Below, one piece after another: positions 56,463-64,000 of a stretch of 64,000 nt of DNA. Position 1 is the stretch's first letter. Each line of letters begins with the position of its first letter. The position numbers and the translations under genes were made by a program. This DNA comes from Sphingobium sp. JS3065 (GTDB lineage Bacteria; Pseudomonadota; Alphaproteobacteria; Sphingomonadales; Sphingomonadaceae). Under the pieces are notes generated by a model, which saw only the letters and a program-made list of their open reading frames with translations, did no database searches and had not been told where the DNA came from. The stretch lies in contig NZ_CP102664.1 in the NCBI RefSeq assembly GCF_026427355.1, forward strand, positions 496,001-560,000. The letters run 5' to 3'.

Positions 56463-56834
56463 ATGTTCACCTTCATCCTCGTCGTGCAGGCCATTGTCGC
56501 CGCTCTGTTGGTCACCGTCATCCTGATGCAGAAGTCGGAAGGCGGCGGCCTGGGCGTCGGCGGCAGCCCGGCGGGGTTCATGTCGGCCCGCGGCGCGGCC
56601 GATTTCCTGACCCGCTCGACCACGATTCTCGCCGGTATCTTCGTGACTTTGTCGGTCGTGCTGGCGGTGATCGCTTCGGTCCAGCATCGGCCCAGCGACA
56701 TCGACACGTCGCTGGTGAAGCAGGCGCCCCAGACTCCGGCCGGCGCTCCGGCGACCGCTCCCGCCCCGGCGACCGGCAGCGATCCGCTGGCGGGCGCGGC
56801 GGGCAGCAACGGCGCGGTTCCGCTCGCGAACTAA
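56463..56834 (+). CDS. secG: Preprotein translocase subunit SecG
   Basis: This 123-residue membrane protein has two hydrophobic segments (about 3-22 and 58-78), with the family motif LLVTVILMQKSEGGGLG near residue 20. The C-terminal tail of about 40 residues is rich in Pro, Ala and Thr (PAGAPATAPAPATG), longer than in enterobacteria but usual here. It works with SecYE in protein export. The start is the ATG at 56463. Confidence 0.93.
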   Translation: MFTFILVVQAIVAALLVTVILMQKSEGGGLGVGGSPAGFMSARGAADFLTRSTTILAGIFVTLSVVLAVIASVQHRPSDIDTSLVKQAPQTPAGAPATAPAPATGSDPLAGAAGSNGAVPLAN

Positions 56835-56925
56835 GCCACCTGACGATCATTTCGATCTTTTTTCGCGCGCGCGATGATTTGCGCGCTTGCCCAACTTGTT
56901 TGTAAAAGGCTAAGCCTCCTCTCCC

Positions 56926-58560
56926 ATGGCGCGGTATATTTTCATCACCGGCGGCGTGGTCTCCTCGCTTGGCAAGGGCCTTATGGCCGCTTCGCTTGCC
57001 GCATTGCTGCAGGCGCGAGGTTTCCGTGTGCGCATTCGGAAATTCGATCCCTATCTCAACGTCGATCCGGGCACGATGAGCCCGTATCAGCATGGGGAGG
57101 TCTATGTGACCGACGACGGGGCGGAAACCGACCTCGATCTGGGCCATTATGAGCGCTTCACCGGCGTTTCGGCGCGGCAGTCGGACAATGTGACGCAGGG
57201 CCGCGTCTATCAAACCATCATCCAGCGCGAACGGCGCGGCGACTATCTGGGCGCGACGGTGCAGGTCATCCCGCACGTCACCGATGAGATCAAGGCCTTC
57301 GCCCTGGCCGAAGCCGACGATCTGGATTTCGTGCTGTGCGAGATCGGTGGCACGGTGGGCGACATCGAATCGCTCCCCTTCATGGAGGCGATCCGCCAGC
57401 TTCATAACGATCTGGGGCGCAGCCAGTCGATCTTCGTCCACGTGACGCTGGTCCCCTATATCGCCGCGGCGGGCGAGCTGAAGACCAAGCCGACCCAGCA
57501 CAGCGTGCGCGAACTGACTTCGCTCGGCATCCAGCCCGACATATTGCTGTGCCGCTGCGAACACCCGCTGCCCGAAAGCGAGCGGCGCAAGATCGCCCTG
57601 TTCTGCAACGTCCGCCCCGAAGCGGTCATCCCCGCGCTCGACGCCAGCAGCATCTATGCCGTGCCGACGCAATATCATGCCGAGGGGCTGGACGACGAAG
57701 TGCTGCGCGCTTTCGGCATGCAGGGCGCGCCCGAGCCGAAGCTCGACCGCTGGCACGACATCATGGACCGCCAGCAGAATCCGGAGGGCGAAGTCACCAT
57801 CGGCGTCGTCGGCAAATATGTCGGCCTGCCCGATGCGTACAAGTCGCTCTACGAGGCGCTGACCCATGGCGGCTTCGCCAACCGGGTGAAGGTCAACATC
57901 AAATGGCTGGATGCCGAACTGTTCGAGGAGGAGGGCGCGGACATCGCCGCCCGCCTGGAACCGATGCACGGCATCCTCGTCCCCGGCGGCTTCGGCGTGC
58001 GCGGGTCGGAGGGGAAGATCGCCTCGGTCAAATTCGCCCGCGAGCGCAACGTGCCCTTCTTCGGCATTTGTCTCGGCATGCAGATGGCCTGTATCGAGGG
58101 CGCGCGGAACACGGCGGGCATCGAAAATGCCTCGACCACCGAATTCGGCGAAACCAGCGAGCCGGTCGTCGGCCTCATCACCGAATGGATGAGCAAGGAA
58201 GGCCTGCAAAGGCGCACCGCGGAGACCGATCTGGGCGGCACCATGCGCCTGGGCGCCTATCCCGCCAAGCTCACCGGCAACAGCGTCGTCGCGGGCATCT
58301 ACGGCGCGAGCGAGATCAGCGAACGCCACCGCCATCGCTATGAGGTCAATGCGGGCTATCGCGAACCGCTGGAAAAGGGCGGCCTGATCTTCTCCGGCAT
58401 GTCGCCCGACGGCATGTTGCCGGAGATCGTCGAACGGCCGGACCATCCCTGGTTCGTCGGCGTGCAGTTCCACCCGGAACTCAAGTCCAAACCCTTCGAC
58501 CCGCATCCGCTGTTCGCCAGCTTCATCGAGGCTGCGGTCAAGCAAAGCCGGTTGGTTTGA
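56926..58560 (+). CDS. pyrG: CTP synthase
   Basis: This 544-residue enzyme makes CTP from UTP, ATP and glutamine. The synthetase domain (residues 1-270) begins [19 protein letters not shown]. The glutaminase domain carries GGFGVRG and the nucleophile Cys in FFGICLGMQ near residue 380, with the C-terminal HPEL supplying the His/Glu pair. It follows secG in the same direction. Confidence 0.97.
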   Translation: MARYIFITGGVVSSLGKGLMAASLAALLQARGFRVRIRKFDPYLNVDPGTMSPYQHGEVYVTDDGAETDLDLGHYERFTGVSARQSDNVTQGRVYQTIIQRERRGDYLGATVQVIPHVTDEIKAFALAEADDLDFVLCEIGGTVGDIESLPFMEAIRQLHNDLGRSQSIFVHVTLVPYIAAAGELKTKPTQHSVRELTSLGIQPDILLCRCEHPLPESERRKIALFCNVRPEAVIPALDASSIYAVPTQYHAEGLDDEVLRAFGMQGAPEPKLDRWHDIMDRQQNPEGEVTIGVVGKYVGLPDAYKSLYEALTHGGFANRVKVNIKWLDAELFEEEGADIAARLEPMHGILVPGGFGVRGSEGKIASVKFARERNVPFFGICLGMQMACIEGARNTAGIENASTTEFGETSEPVVGLITEWMSKEGLQRRTAETDLGGTMRLGAYPAKLTGNSVVAGIYGASEISERHRHRYEVNAGYREPLEKGGLIFSGMSPDGMLPEIVERPDHPWFVGVQFHPELKSKPFDPHPLFASFIEAAVKQSRLV

Positions 58561-58568
58561 TCCAAATC

Positions 58569-58650
58569 CGTCACCCCAGCGCAAGCTGGGGTCTCAGGCC
58601 ATAGGGCACGGCATAGCCGCATGAGACCCCAGCCTTTGCCGGGATGACGG
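58569..58650. repeat. REP-like inverted repeat between pyrG and the sugar dehydrogenase
   Basis: GTCACCCCAGCGCAAGCTGG is mirrored at the other end by TGAGACCCCAGC and GGGATGAC. It is related to the repeat at 50742-50820 and lies between converging genes, where it may terminate both. Confidence 0.72.
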
Positions 58651-59781
58651 TCATGCAGCAGGCGTCAACTTCAACAACCGCCCCTGCGATCCGTCCTTCC
58701 CATCCTCCAGCAGCCAGAGCGCGCCATCCGGCCCTTGCTCCACCTCCCGGATTCGCGCGCCCATGTCCCATTGGTCGGCCTTGGCGGCATTCTCCCCGTC
58801 CAGCTTCACCCGCACCAGCGATTGGCTCGACAGCCCGCCGATGAACAGCGAATCCTTCCACTGCGGAAACAGATCGCCCGAATAATAGACAAGCCCACCC
58901 GGCGAAATCACCGGATTCCACCAGAGCTTCGGCGCCTCGAACCCGTCCCCCGCCCTATGATCGGGAATGTCCCGCCCATCATAATGATCGCCATTCGAGG
59001 CGAGAGGATAGCCATAGTTCAACCCCGGCTTGATGAGGTTGACCTCATCGCCGCCCTTCGGCCCCATCTCCTGCTCCCAAAGCCGCCCATCCTTGTCGAA
59101 GGCGATCCCCAGCAGGTTGCGATGCCCATAGGACCAGACCGCCGGATGAAACCCCTTCGCCGCCAAAGGATTTCCCGCCGCCGCCGTTCCATCCAGATTC
59201 AATCGCAACACCTTCCCCAATGTCGATTTCGGATCCTGCGCCGGATCGAATTTCTGCCGCTCGCCATTGGTGAAGAACAGATATTTCCCATCCGGCGAAA
59301 AGGCGATGCGTCCGGAATAATGGCCGTTCCCGTCGACATATTGGCTGGCGCGGAAAATCACCTTCACGCCGTCCAGCCTGGTTGTCCCATCGCTCGCCTG
59401 ATGAAAAACGCCCGTGGCGAGCGCCACGCCCTTGCCGCTCGGCCCAGCCTCGGAAAAGCTGAAATAGACCGTCCTGTTCTGCGCGAATCCGGGCGCCGGC
59501 ATCACATCCATCAGCGCGCCCTGTCCGGCGCTGTCGACCTTCGGCATTCCCGCGACGGGGATTTTCGTCCCGTTCTTCGGATCGAACAGGATCATGTCGC
59601 CCGCCTTTTCGGTGATCAGCATCCGCCCGTCAGGCAGGAAGGTCATCGCCCAGGGAGAATCGAAGTCGCCGATGACCGACGTCTTGAACGGCTTCTCCGT
59701 CGCGGCATTCTGCCCGGTGGCATTGTCCGCCGAACAGGCGATCAGCACCAGCGGCAGGGCGGTCAGGGCGAAATGGCGCAT
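58651..59781 (-). CDS. PQQ-dependent sugar dehydrogenase family lipoprotein
   Basis: This 376-residue protein has a signal peptide with lipobox LIAC (Cys near residue 16). It is a beta-propeller of the glucose/sorbosone dehydrogenase family (FDSPWAMTFLPDGRMLITEK, GHRNLLGIAFD, GLNYGYPLASNG). Such proteins oxidise aldose sugars with PQQ in the periplasm. The motif GHYSGRIAFSPDG supports the PQQ-binding face. It is convergent with pyrG. Substrate is not known. Confidence 0.9.
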   Translation of the reverse strand: MRHFALTALPLVLIACSADNATGQNAATEKPFKTSVIGDFDSPWAMTFLPDGRMLITEKAGDMILFDPKNGTKIPVAGMPKVDSAGQGALMDVMPAPGFAQNRTVYFSFSEAGPSGKGVALATGVFHQASDGTTRLDGVKVIFRASQYVDGNGHYSGRIAFSPDGKYLFFTNGERQKFDPAQDPKSTLGKVLRLNLDGTAAAGNPLAAKGFHPAVWSYGHRNLLGIAFDKDGRLWEQEMGPKGGDEVNLIKPGLNYGYPLASNGDHYDGRDIPDHRAGDGFEAPKLWWNPVISPGGLVYYSGDLFPQWKDSLFIGGLSSQSLVRVKLDGENAAKADQWDMGARIREVEQGPDGALWLLEDGKDGSQGRLLKLTPAA

Positions 59782-59949
59782 CTTTTTCCTCCTCGTCGGA
59801 CGCTGAAAATGCCCCGCAACAAATGTTGTTGCAGCTTTGCGCCATCCTGCCTATATCGCCCTTGCTTCCTTACATCGTCAAACATGTCGGGGTCGCGGGC
59901 GGAAAGCCTGCGGCAACAGGGAGGCTGCACATTTGCTTCTGGAGACTTC

Positions 59950-60474
59950 ATGGCGGACATCGCCGAACTGACAGCCTTGATAGAACCGGAGGTGAAGGCC
60001 TTGGGCTTTGCCCTCGTGCGCATCAAGCTGTTCGGGTCGGGCGATGATCATACGCTTCAGATCATGGCCGAGCGCCCGGAAACGAAGCAGCTCGTCATAG
60101 AGGATTGCGCCACCATCTCCCGCCGCCTCTCGGACGTGCTGGACGAAGCCGACCCGATCGAGGAGGCCTATCGCCTGGAAGTCAGTTCGCCGGGCATAGA
60201 CCGTCCGTTGACCCGCCTCACCGATTTCCTCGAATGGACGGGGCATGAGGCGAAGATCGCCGCCACCGAAACCGTATCGGGCCGCAAGAGCTTTCGCGGT
60301 GTCCTGAATGGCGTGGAGGGTGACGATATCCTCTTCACCGACGCCAAGGCCGGCGATGTGGTCATTCCCTTCGCGCTGGTCGGCGATGCCAAGCTGATAC
60401 TGACCGATGCGCTGATTGCTGCTAGTATGCCGCTCTCCTCCGATGGGGCGGACGAGTTCGAAACCGAAGAGTAA
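59950..60474 (+). CDS. rimP: Ribosome maturation factor RimP
   Basis: This 174-residue protein helps assemble the 30S subunit. It has the RimP N-domain (LIEPEVKALGFALVRIKLFG and YRLEVSSPGIDRPL) and a C-terminal Sm-like domain. The start ATG at 59950 follows GGAGACTTC. It heads the rimP-nusA-infB operon. Confidence 0.95.
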   Translation: MADIAELTALIEPEVKALGFALVRIKLFGSGDDHTLQIMAERPETKQLVIEDCATISRRLSDVLDEADPIEEAYRLEVSSPGIDRPLTRLTDFLEWTGHEAKIAATETVSGRKSFRGVLNGVEGDDILFTDAKAGDVVIPFALVGDAKLILTDALIAASMPLSSDGADEFETEE

Positions 60475-60487
60475 GGGTTTAACGATC

Positions 60488-62059
60488 ATGGCCAACGCCA
60501 TTTCCGCCAACAAGGCCGAGTTGCTCGCGATCGCCAACAGCGTCGCCAGCGAAAAGATGATCGACAAGGCCATCGTCATCGAGGCGATGGAAGACGCGAT
60601 CCAGCGCGCCGCCCGCGCCCGCTACGGCGCGGAAAACGACATTCGTGCGAAATTGGACCCGGAAACCGGCGACCTTCGTCTCTGGAGAGTCGTCGAAGTG
60701 GTCGAGGCCGTGGACGATTATTTCAAGCAGGTCGACCTGCGCCAGGCGCAGAAGCTGAAGAATGACGCCGTGATCGGCGACTTCATCGTCGATCCGCTGC
60801 CCCCCATCGACCTGGGCCGCATCGACGCCCAGTCGGCCAAGCAGGTGATCTTCCAGAAGGTCCGCGACGCCGAGCGCGAGCGCCAGCATGAGGAATTCAA
60901 GGACCGCGTGGGTGAGATCATCACCGGCGTCGTGAAATCCGTCGAATTCGGCCATGTGGTCGTGAACCTCGGTCGCGCCGAGGGCGTCATCCGCCGCGAC
61001 CAGCAGATTCCCCGCGAAGTCGTCCGCGTCGGCGACCGCATCCGCTCGGTGATCCTGAACGTGCGCCGCGAAAATCGCGGGCCGCAGATTTTCCTCAGCC
61101 GCGCGCACCCCGAATTCATGAAGAAGCTGTTCGCGCAGGAAGTGCCCGAAATCTACGACGGCGTGATCGAGATCAAGGCCGCCGCCCGCGATCCGGGCAG
61201 CCGCGCCAAGATCGGCGTCATCAGCCGCGATTCCAGCATCGACCCGGTCGGCGCCTGCGTCGGCATGAAGGGCAGCCGCGTGCAGGCCGTCGTGCAGGAA
61301 ATGCAGGGCGAAAAGATCGACATCATCCCCTGGAGCGAGGACACCGCGACCTTCGTCGTCAACGCGCTCCAGCCCGCGCAGGTCGCCCGCGTGGTCATCG
61401 ATGAAGAGGAAGAGCGCATCGAAGTCGTCGTTCCCGACGATCAGCTTTCGCTCGCCATCGGCCGCCGCGGCCAGAATGTCCGCCTCGCCAGCCAGTTGAC
61501 CGGCAAGGCCATCGACATCATGACCGAGGCCGACGCATCCGAAAAGCGTCAGAAGGAATTCGTCGCCCGCTCCGAATTGTTCCAGAACGAACTGGACGTG
61601 GACGAAACCCTCTCGCAGCTTCTGGTGGCCGAGGGCTTCGGCGAACTGGAAGAGGTCGCCTATGTCGGCGTAGAGGAACTGGCCGCGATCGAGGGCTTCG
61701 ACGAAGACCTTGCCGCCGAACTCCAGAGCCGCGCCCAGGAAGCGCTGGACCGTCGCGAAGCCGCCGCCCGTGAAGAGCGCCAGGCGCTGGGCGTAGAGGA
61801 CGCGCTGGCCGACATGCCGCACCTCACCGAAGCCATGCTGGTGACGCTGGGCAAGGCGGGCATCAAGACGCTGGACGATCTGGCCGACCTCGCCACCGAC
61901 GAACTGGTCGCCAAGAAGCGCGTCGACCAGCGCCGCCGCCGCGAGAACAAGGAAGAGGACAAGGGCGGCATCCTGGCCGAATATGGCCTGAGCGAAGAGC
62001 AGGGCAATGAGATCATCATGGCCGCCCGCGCTCACTGGTTCGAAGGCGAGGAAGCGTAA
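60488..62059 (+). CDS. nusA: Transcription termination/antitermination factor NusA
   Basis: This 523-residue RNA polymerase-binding protein has an N-terminal domain (about 1-130), an S1 domain (about 140-200, ITGVVKSVEFGHVVVNLG) and two KH domains (about 210-345, with GACVGMKGSRVQAV and AIGRRGQNVRLASQLTGK). A C-terminal acidic repeat region (about 370-500) follows. It lies 13 bases after rimP. Length is normal for alphaproteobacteria. Confidence 0.97.
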   Translation: MANAISANKAELLAIANSVASEKMIDKAIVIEAMEDAIQRAARARYGAENDIRAKLDPETGDLRLWRVVEVVEAVDDYFKQVDLRQAQKLKNDAVIGDFIVDPLPPIDLGRIDAQSAKQVIFQKVRDAERERQHEEFKDRVGEIITGVVKSVEFGHVVVNLGRAEGVIRRDQQIPREVVRVGDRIRSVILNVRRENRGPQIFLSRAHPEFMKKLFAQEVPEIYDGVIEIKAAARDPGSRAKIGVISRDSSIDPVGACVGMKGSRVQAVVQEMQGEKIDIIPWSEDTATFVVNALQPAQVARVVIDEEEERIEVVVPDDQLSLAIGRRGQNVRLASQLTGKAIDIMTEADASEKRQKEFVARSELFQNELDVDETLSQLLVAEGFGELEEVAYVGVEELAAIEGFDEDLAAELQSRAQEALDRREAAAREERQALGVEDALADMPHLTEAMLVTLGKAGIKTLDDLADLATDELVAKKRVDQRRRRENKEEDKGGILAEYGLSEEQGNEIIMAARAHWFEGEEA

Positions 62060-62065
62060 GCGCAG

Positions 62066-62299
62066 ATGCCCTTCGTAGACATCCGTCTGGCCGGAAACGC
62101 CACCCGCGAGCAGAAGGCGGCCATCGTCGCCGACGTCACCCGGTCGCTTGTCGAGCGTCTGGGCAAGTCGCCTGCCGCCGTGCAGGTGGTGATTTCGGAG
62201 ATTTCGACGGAAAATTACGGCGCAGGCGGCCAGCTCATAGCTGACCGCGACGCGCCCAAAGCAGGGGAGGACGCCAATGCCGCGGTCACTTCCCAATGA
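62066..62299 (+). CDS. 4-Oxalocrotonate tautomerase family protein
   Basis: This 77-residue tautomerase has catalytic Pro1 after Met removal (MPFVDIRL). It keeps the hydrophobic middle and IVADVTRSLVERLGK. Family members move double bonds in small keto acids; the substrate here is unknown. It lies 6 bases after nusA, an unusual place for such a gene. A stem-loop follows the stop. Confidence 0.88.
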   Translation: MPFVDIRLAGNATREQKAAIVADVTRSLVERLGKSPAAVQVVISEISTENYGAGGQLIADRDAPKAGEDANAAVTSQ

Positions 62300-62337
62300 G
62301 AGCCTGACGCCACCATATAGCGTTATCTCCTCTTATT

Positions 62338-62358
62338 CCCCTCCCTTCCAGGGAGGGG
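62338..62358 (+). terminator. Stem-loop after the tautomerase gene
   Basis: CCCCTCCC-TTCCA-GGGAGGGG forms an 8-bp GC-rich stem. A second perfect 10-bp stem (TTGATCGGAG and CTCCGATCAA) follows at 62359-62386. Confidence 0.6.
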
Positions 62359-62446
62359 TTGATCGGAGTCACGTGCCTCCGATCAAGGGTGGGTGCGATT
62401 GCGCAGCAATCGCCAGCAACGCCTCCCCAACAAAGGAGGCGCGCCC

Positions 62447-63103
62447 ATGACCGAACGCAAATGCATCCTGTCGGGCGACCGCGCAGACCCGGACATGCTC
62501 GTCCGCCTCGCCTGCGGCCCCAATGGCGAAATCCTGCCCGACATCCGCGCCAAGGCCCCCGGTCGCGGCGCCTGGATCGGCGTATCCCGCCCGGAACTCG
62601 AACAGGCCCTCGCCAAGGGCAAGCTCAAGGGCGCGCTCGCCCGCGCCTTCAAGACCGGCGACCTGCAAATAACCGACACGCTGCCCGCCCTCATCGAGGA
62701 CGGCTTGCGCAAGGCGTTGCTGGACCGCCTGGGGCTGGAGGCGAAGGCTTCCATGGTCCTGACCGGCTCCGAAAAGATCGACGTCGCCTGCCGCAAGGGC
62801 GACGTCACGATGCTGCTCCACGCCGCCGACGCGGCCGCCGACGGCAACCGCAAGCTGGACCAGGCCCTGCGCGTCGGACAGGAAGCCGAAGGCACGGATT
62901 TGGCGGGCATCGTCTTGCCTGTGGACCGACACGCCCTATCTATGGCAATGGGGCGGGACAATGTCGTCCATATCGCGGTAACCGACTCGCGTGCGGCGTC
63001 ACGTCTGCGCGGCGCCATAGGCCGCTTGGAAAGCTATCTGGGTTGCGCTAACGGAGCGCCGGTGCATGGGGAGCAGGACTCCACAGGTGCGCCGGGCGTC
63101 TGA
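62447..63103 (+). CDS. YlxR-domain RNA-binding protein
   Basis: This 218-residue protein has the YlxR (DUF448) domain at about residues 1-90 (RKCILSGDRADPDMLVRLACGP then GRGAWIG). A C-terminal L7Ae/Gadd45-like region (about 95-180, SGSEKIDVACRKGDVTMLLHAADA-type) follows. The ATG follows AAAGGAGG. YlxR genes sit between nusA and infB in most bacteria and probably bind RNA. The length is typical of alphaproteobacteria. Confidence 0.92.
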   Translation: MTERKCILSGDRADPDMLVRLACGPNGEILPDIRAKAPGRGAWIGVSRPELEQALAKGKLKGALARAFKTGDLQITDTLPALIEDGLRKALLDRLGLEAKASMVLTGSEKIDVACRKGDVTMLLHAADAAADGNRKLDQALRVGQEAEGTDLAGIVLPVDRHALSMAMGRDNVVHIAVTDSRAASRLRGAIGRLESYLGCANGAPVHGEQDSTGAPGV

Positions 63104-63174
63104 AGCGGTTTGGAATTGAAGGCGCCGACGGGCCTTACCGGTCGGACTTGAAGTGAAGGGTATAGTTCAGTCGT

Positions 63175-64000
63175 ATGAGTGACAGCAAGGAAGACAAGCC
63201 GGTTCTGGGCCGCAAGCCGCTGGGGATCAAGCGCACGGTCGAGTCCGGTCAGGTGCAGCAGCAGTTCAGCCATGGCCGCAAGAATACGGTCGTGGTCGAG
63301 GTGAAGCGGCGCCGCATCCTGGGCAAGCCGGGCGAGGCCGGTCACGCTGCGCCTGAGCAGCAGGCCGACCCCGCGCCCGCGCCCGCCGCCGCTCCGGCAG
63401 CGTCCGCCCCCGCGCCGCAGCAGACCCGCGCGCCGCAGCCCGCCGCCCCCGTGCGCCATGCGCCGCCGCAAAGCCTGATGTCGCGTCAGGAATTGCAGGC
63501 GAAGCTGCTGCGCGAGGCGGAGGAAGCCCGCATGACCGCGCTGGAGGACGCCCGCCGCCGTGAGGACGCCCAGCGCCTCGCCGCGAACGAGGACGAAAAG
63601 CGCCGCGCCGAGGAAAATCGCGTTGCCGCCGAACTCGCCGAGACGCAAGCCGCGCGTCAGGCCGAGGAACAGGCCAGGGCCGCCGACGACGTCGCCCAGG
63701 CTCCGGCCGCGCCCGACCCGGTCGAGACGGCAACGCCCGCGCCCGAAGCGGATGCGCCCGCCGCCGAGCAGAAGCCCGCCGGTTCGGCCATGCCGCCGCC
63801 GCGCCGCTTCACCCCGGTCGCGCCGGTCAAGCGCCCCGAACCGGCCAAGCCGGACCGCGCCAAGCGCGGCGACGACAATCGCCGCCAGGCAGGCAAGCTT
63901 ACCGTCACCCGCGCTCTGGCGGATGACGACAGCGCCCGCGCCCGCAGCCTCGCCGCGCTGAAGCGCGCTCGCGAGAAGGAACGCCGCGCCCATTATTCGG
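63175..64000 (+). CDS. infB: Translation initiation factor IF-2, N-terminal part (3' end outside the window)
   Basis: This is the first 275 codons of IF-2. It begins LGRKPLGIKRTVESGQVQQQ FSHGRKNTVVVEVKRRR, the alphaproteobacterial N-domain. A long low-complexity stretch rich in Ala, Pro, Glu and Arg (about 60-230) follows, including a probable coiled coil at about 100-165. The GTPase domain is beyond the window. Position after rimP-nusA-ylxR confirms the call. Confidence 0.95.
   Translation, partial: MSDSKEDKPVLGRKPLGIKRTVESGQVQQQFSHGRKNTVVVEVKRRRILGKPGEAGHAAPEQQADPAPAPAAAPAASAPAPQQTRAPQPAAPVRHAPPQSLMSRQELQAKLLREAEEARMTALEDARRREDAQRLAANEDEKRRAEENRVAAELAETQAARQAEEQARAADDVAQAPAAPDPVETATPAPEADAPAAEQKPAGSAMPPPRRFTPVAPVKRPEPAKPDRAKRGDDNRRQAGKLTVTRALADDDSARARSLAALKRAREKERRAHYS

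Noticed and set aside
56578..58584. Leftward open frame of 668 codons opposite secG and pyrG
   Set aside because: It is antisense to two unmistakable genes and has no conserved segment.
60479..62296. Leftward open frame of 605 codons opposite nusA
   Set aside because: It is a low-complexity shadow of NusA with no start signal or domain.
1..64000. tRNA, rRNA, CRISPR arrays, integrase genes
   Set aside because: I saw no cloverleaf, rRNA core or regularly spaced repeat array, and no tyrosine or serine recombinase frame.

Overview
The window looks like the chromosome of a sphingomonad (Sphingobium/Novosphingobium/Sphingomonas type alphaproteobacterium). The last 17 kb carries housekeeping genes in an order I associate with that group: trpE, ppiD-like, tpiA, secG, pyrG, then rimP, nusA, ylxR, infB. 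The first 46 kb is accessory DNA given over to metal resistance and stress metabolism. It includes a disrupted insertion sequence, a truncated gene and a frameshifted gene.

Layout. 1-1829: a nickel/cobalt efflux pair (RcnA-type exporter and MFS transporter), repeated in the same orientation at 44.1-46.4 kb. 1996-3759: VIT-family transporter, DUF302 protein, thioredoxin 2. 3929-8794: an IS21-family element with a second IS21-family element inserted in its istB, followed by a 5'-truncated GH130 gene. 10105-11540: a frameshifted cardiolipin synthase. 11604-22277, all leftward: an unusual P1B ATPase with a CPD motif, an unassigned ATP-grasp-like protein, and a tightly coupled set of histidine phosphatase, phosphoketolase, acetate kinase and copper P1B ATPase. 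22365-24657, leftward: copC, copD, DUF2933 and an isoprenylcysteine-methyltransferase-like gene. 24786-30046, rightward: an ECF sigma/anti-sigma/sensor trio of CnrYXH type, copA (multicopper oxidase), copB, DUF305 and DUF411. 30178-34018: MBL-fold nuclease, AMP phosphorylase and PRPP synthetase, coupled by ATGA overlaps. 34138-42528, leftward: P2-type ATPase and the CusCBA copper/silver RND pump. 43030-46359: two small exported proteins, a CsoR/RcnR-family repressor and the second exporter pair. 46726-50718: the Anbu peptidase cluster. 50945 to the end: core genes.

The strongest new signal is a promoter motif, TGAGGG-N15-GCGTAT, found six times with exactly the same spacing and only between genes. 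It lies upstream of the sigma operon, copC, copA, the DUF305 gene, cusC and a small lipoprotein gene. Two back-to-back pairs sit in the two divergent intergenic regions. I infer that this is the binding site of the locally encoded CnrH-like sigma factor, so one extracytoplasmic metal sensor would control the whole periplasmic copper programme (CopABCD, CusCBA, DUF305). The sensor keeps the five residues I recall as the CnrX Ni/Co site, although its apparent targets are copper genes.

A second theme is metabolism tied to metal export. The copper ATPase shares start/stop overlaps or very short gaps with acetate kinase, phosphoketolase and a phosphatase. A nearby triplet handles AMP and PRPP. I infer support for ATP and nucleotide pools under metal stress, but the sequence alone does not prove it. 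No tRNA, rRNA, CRISPR array or integrase gene was seen.
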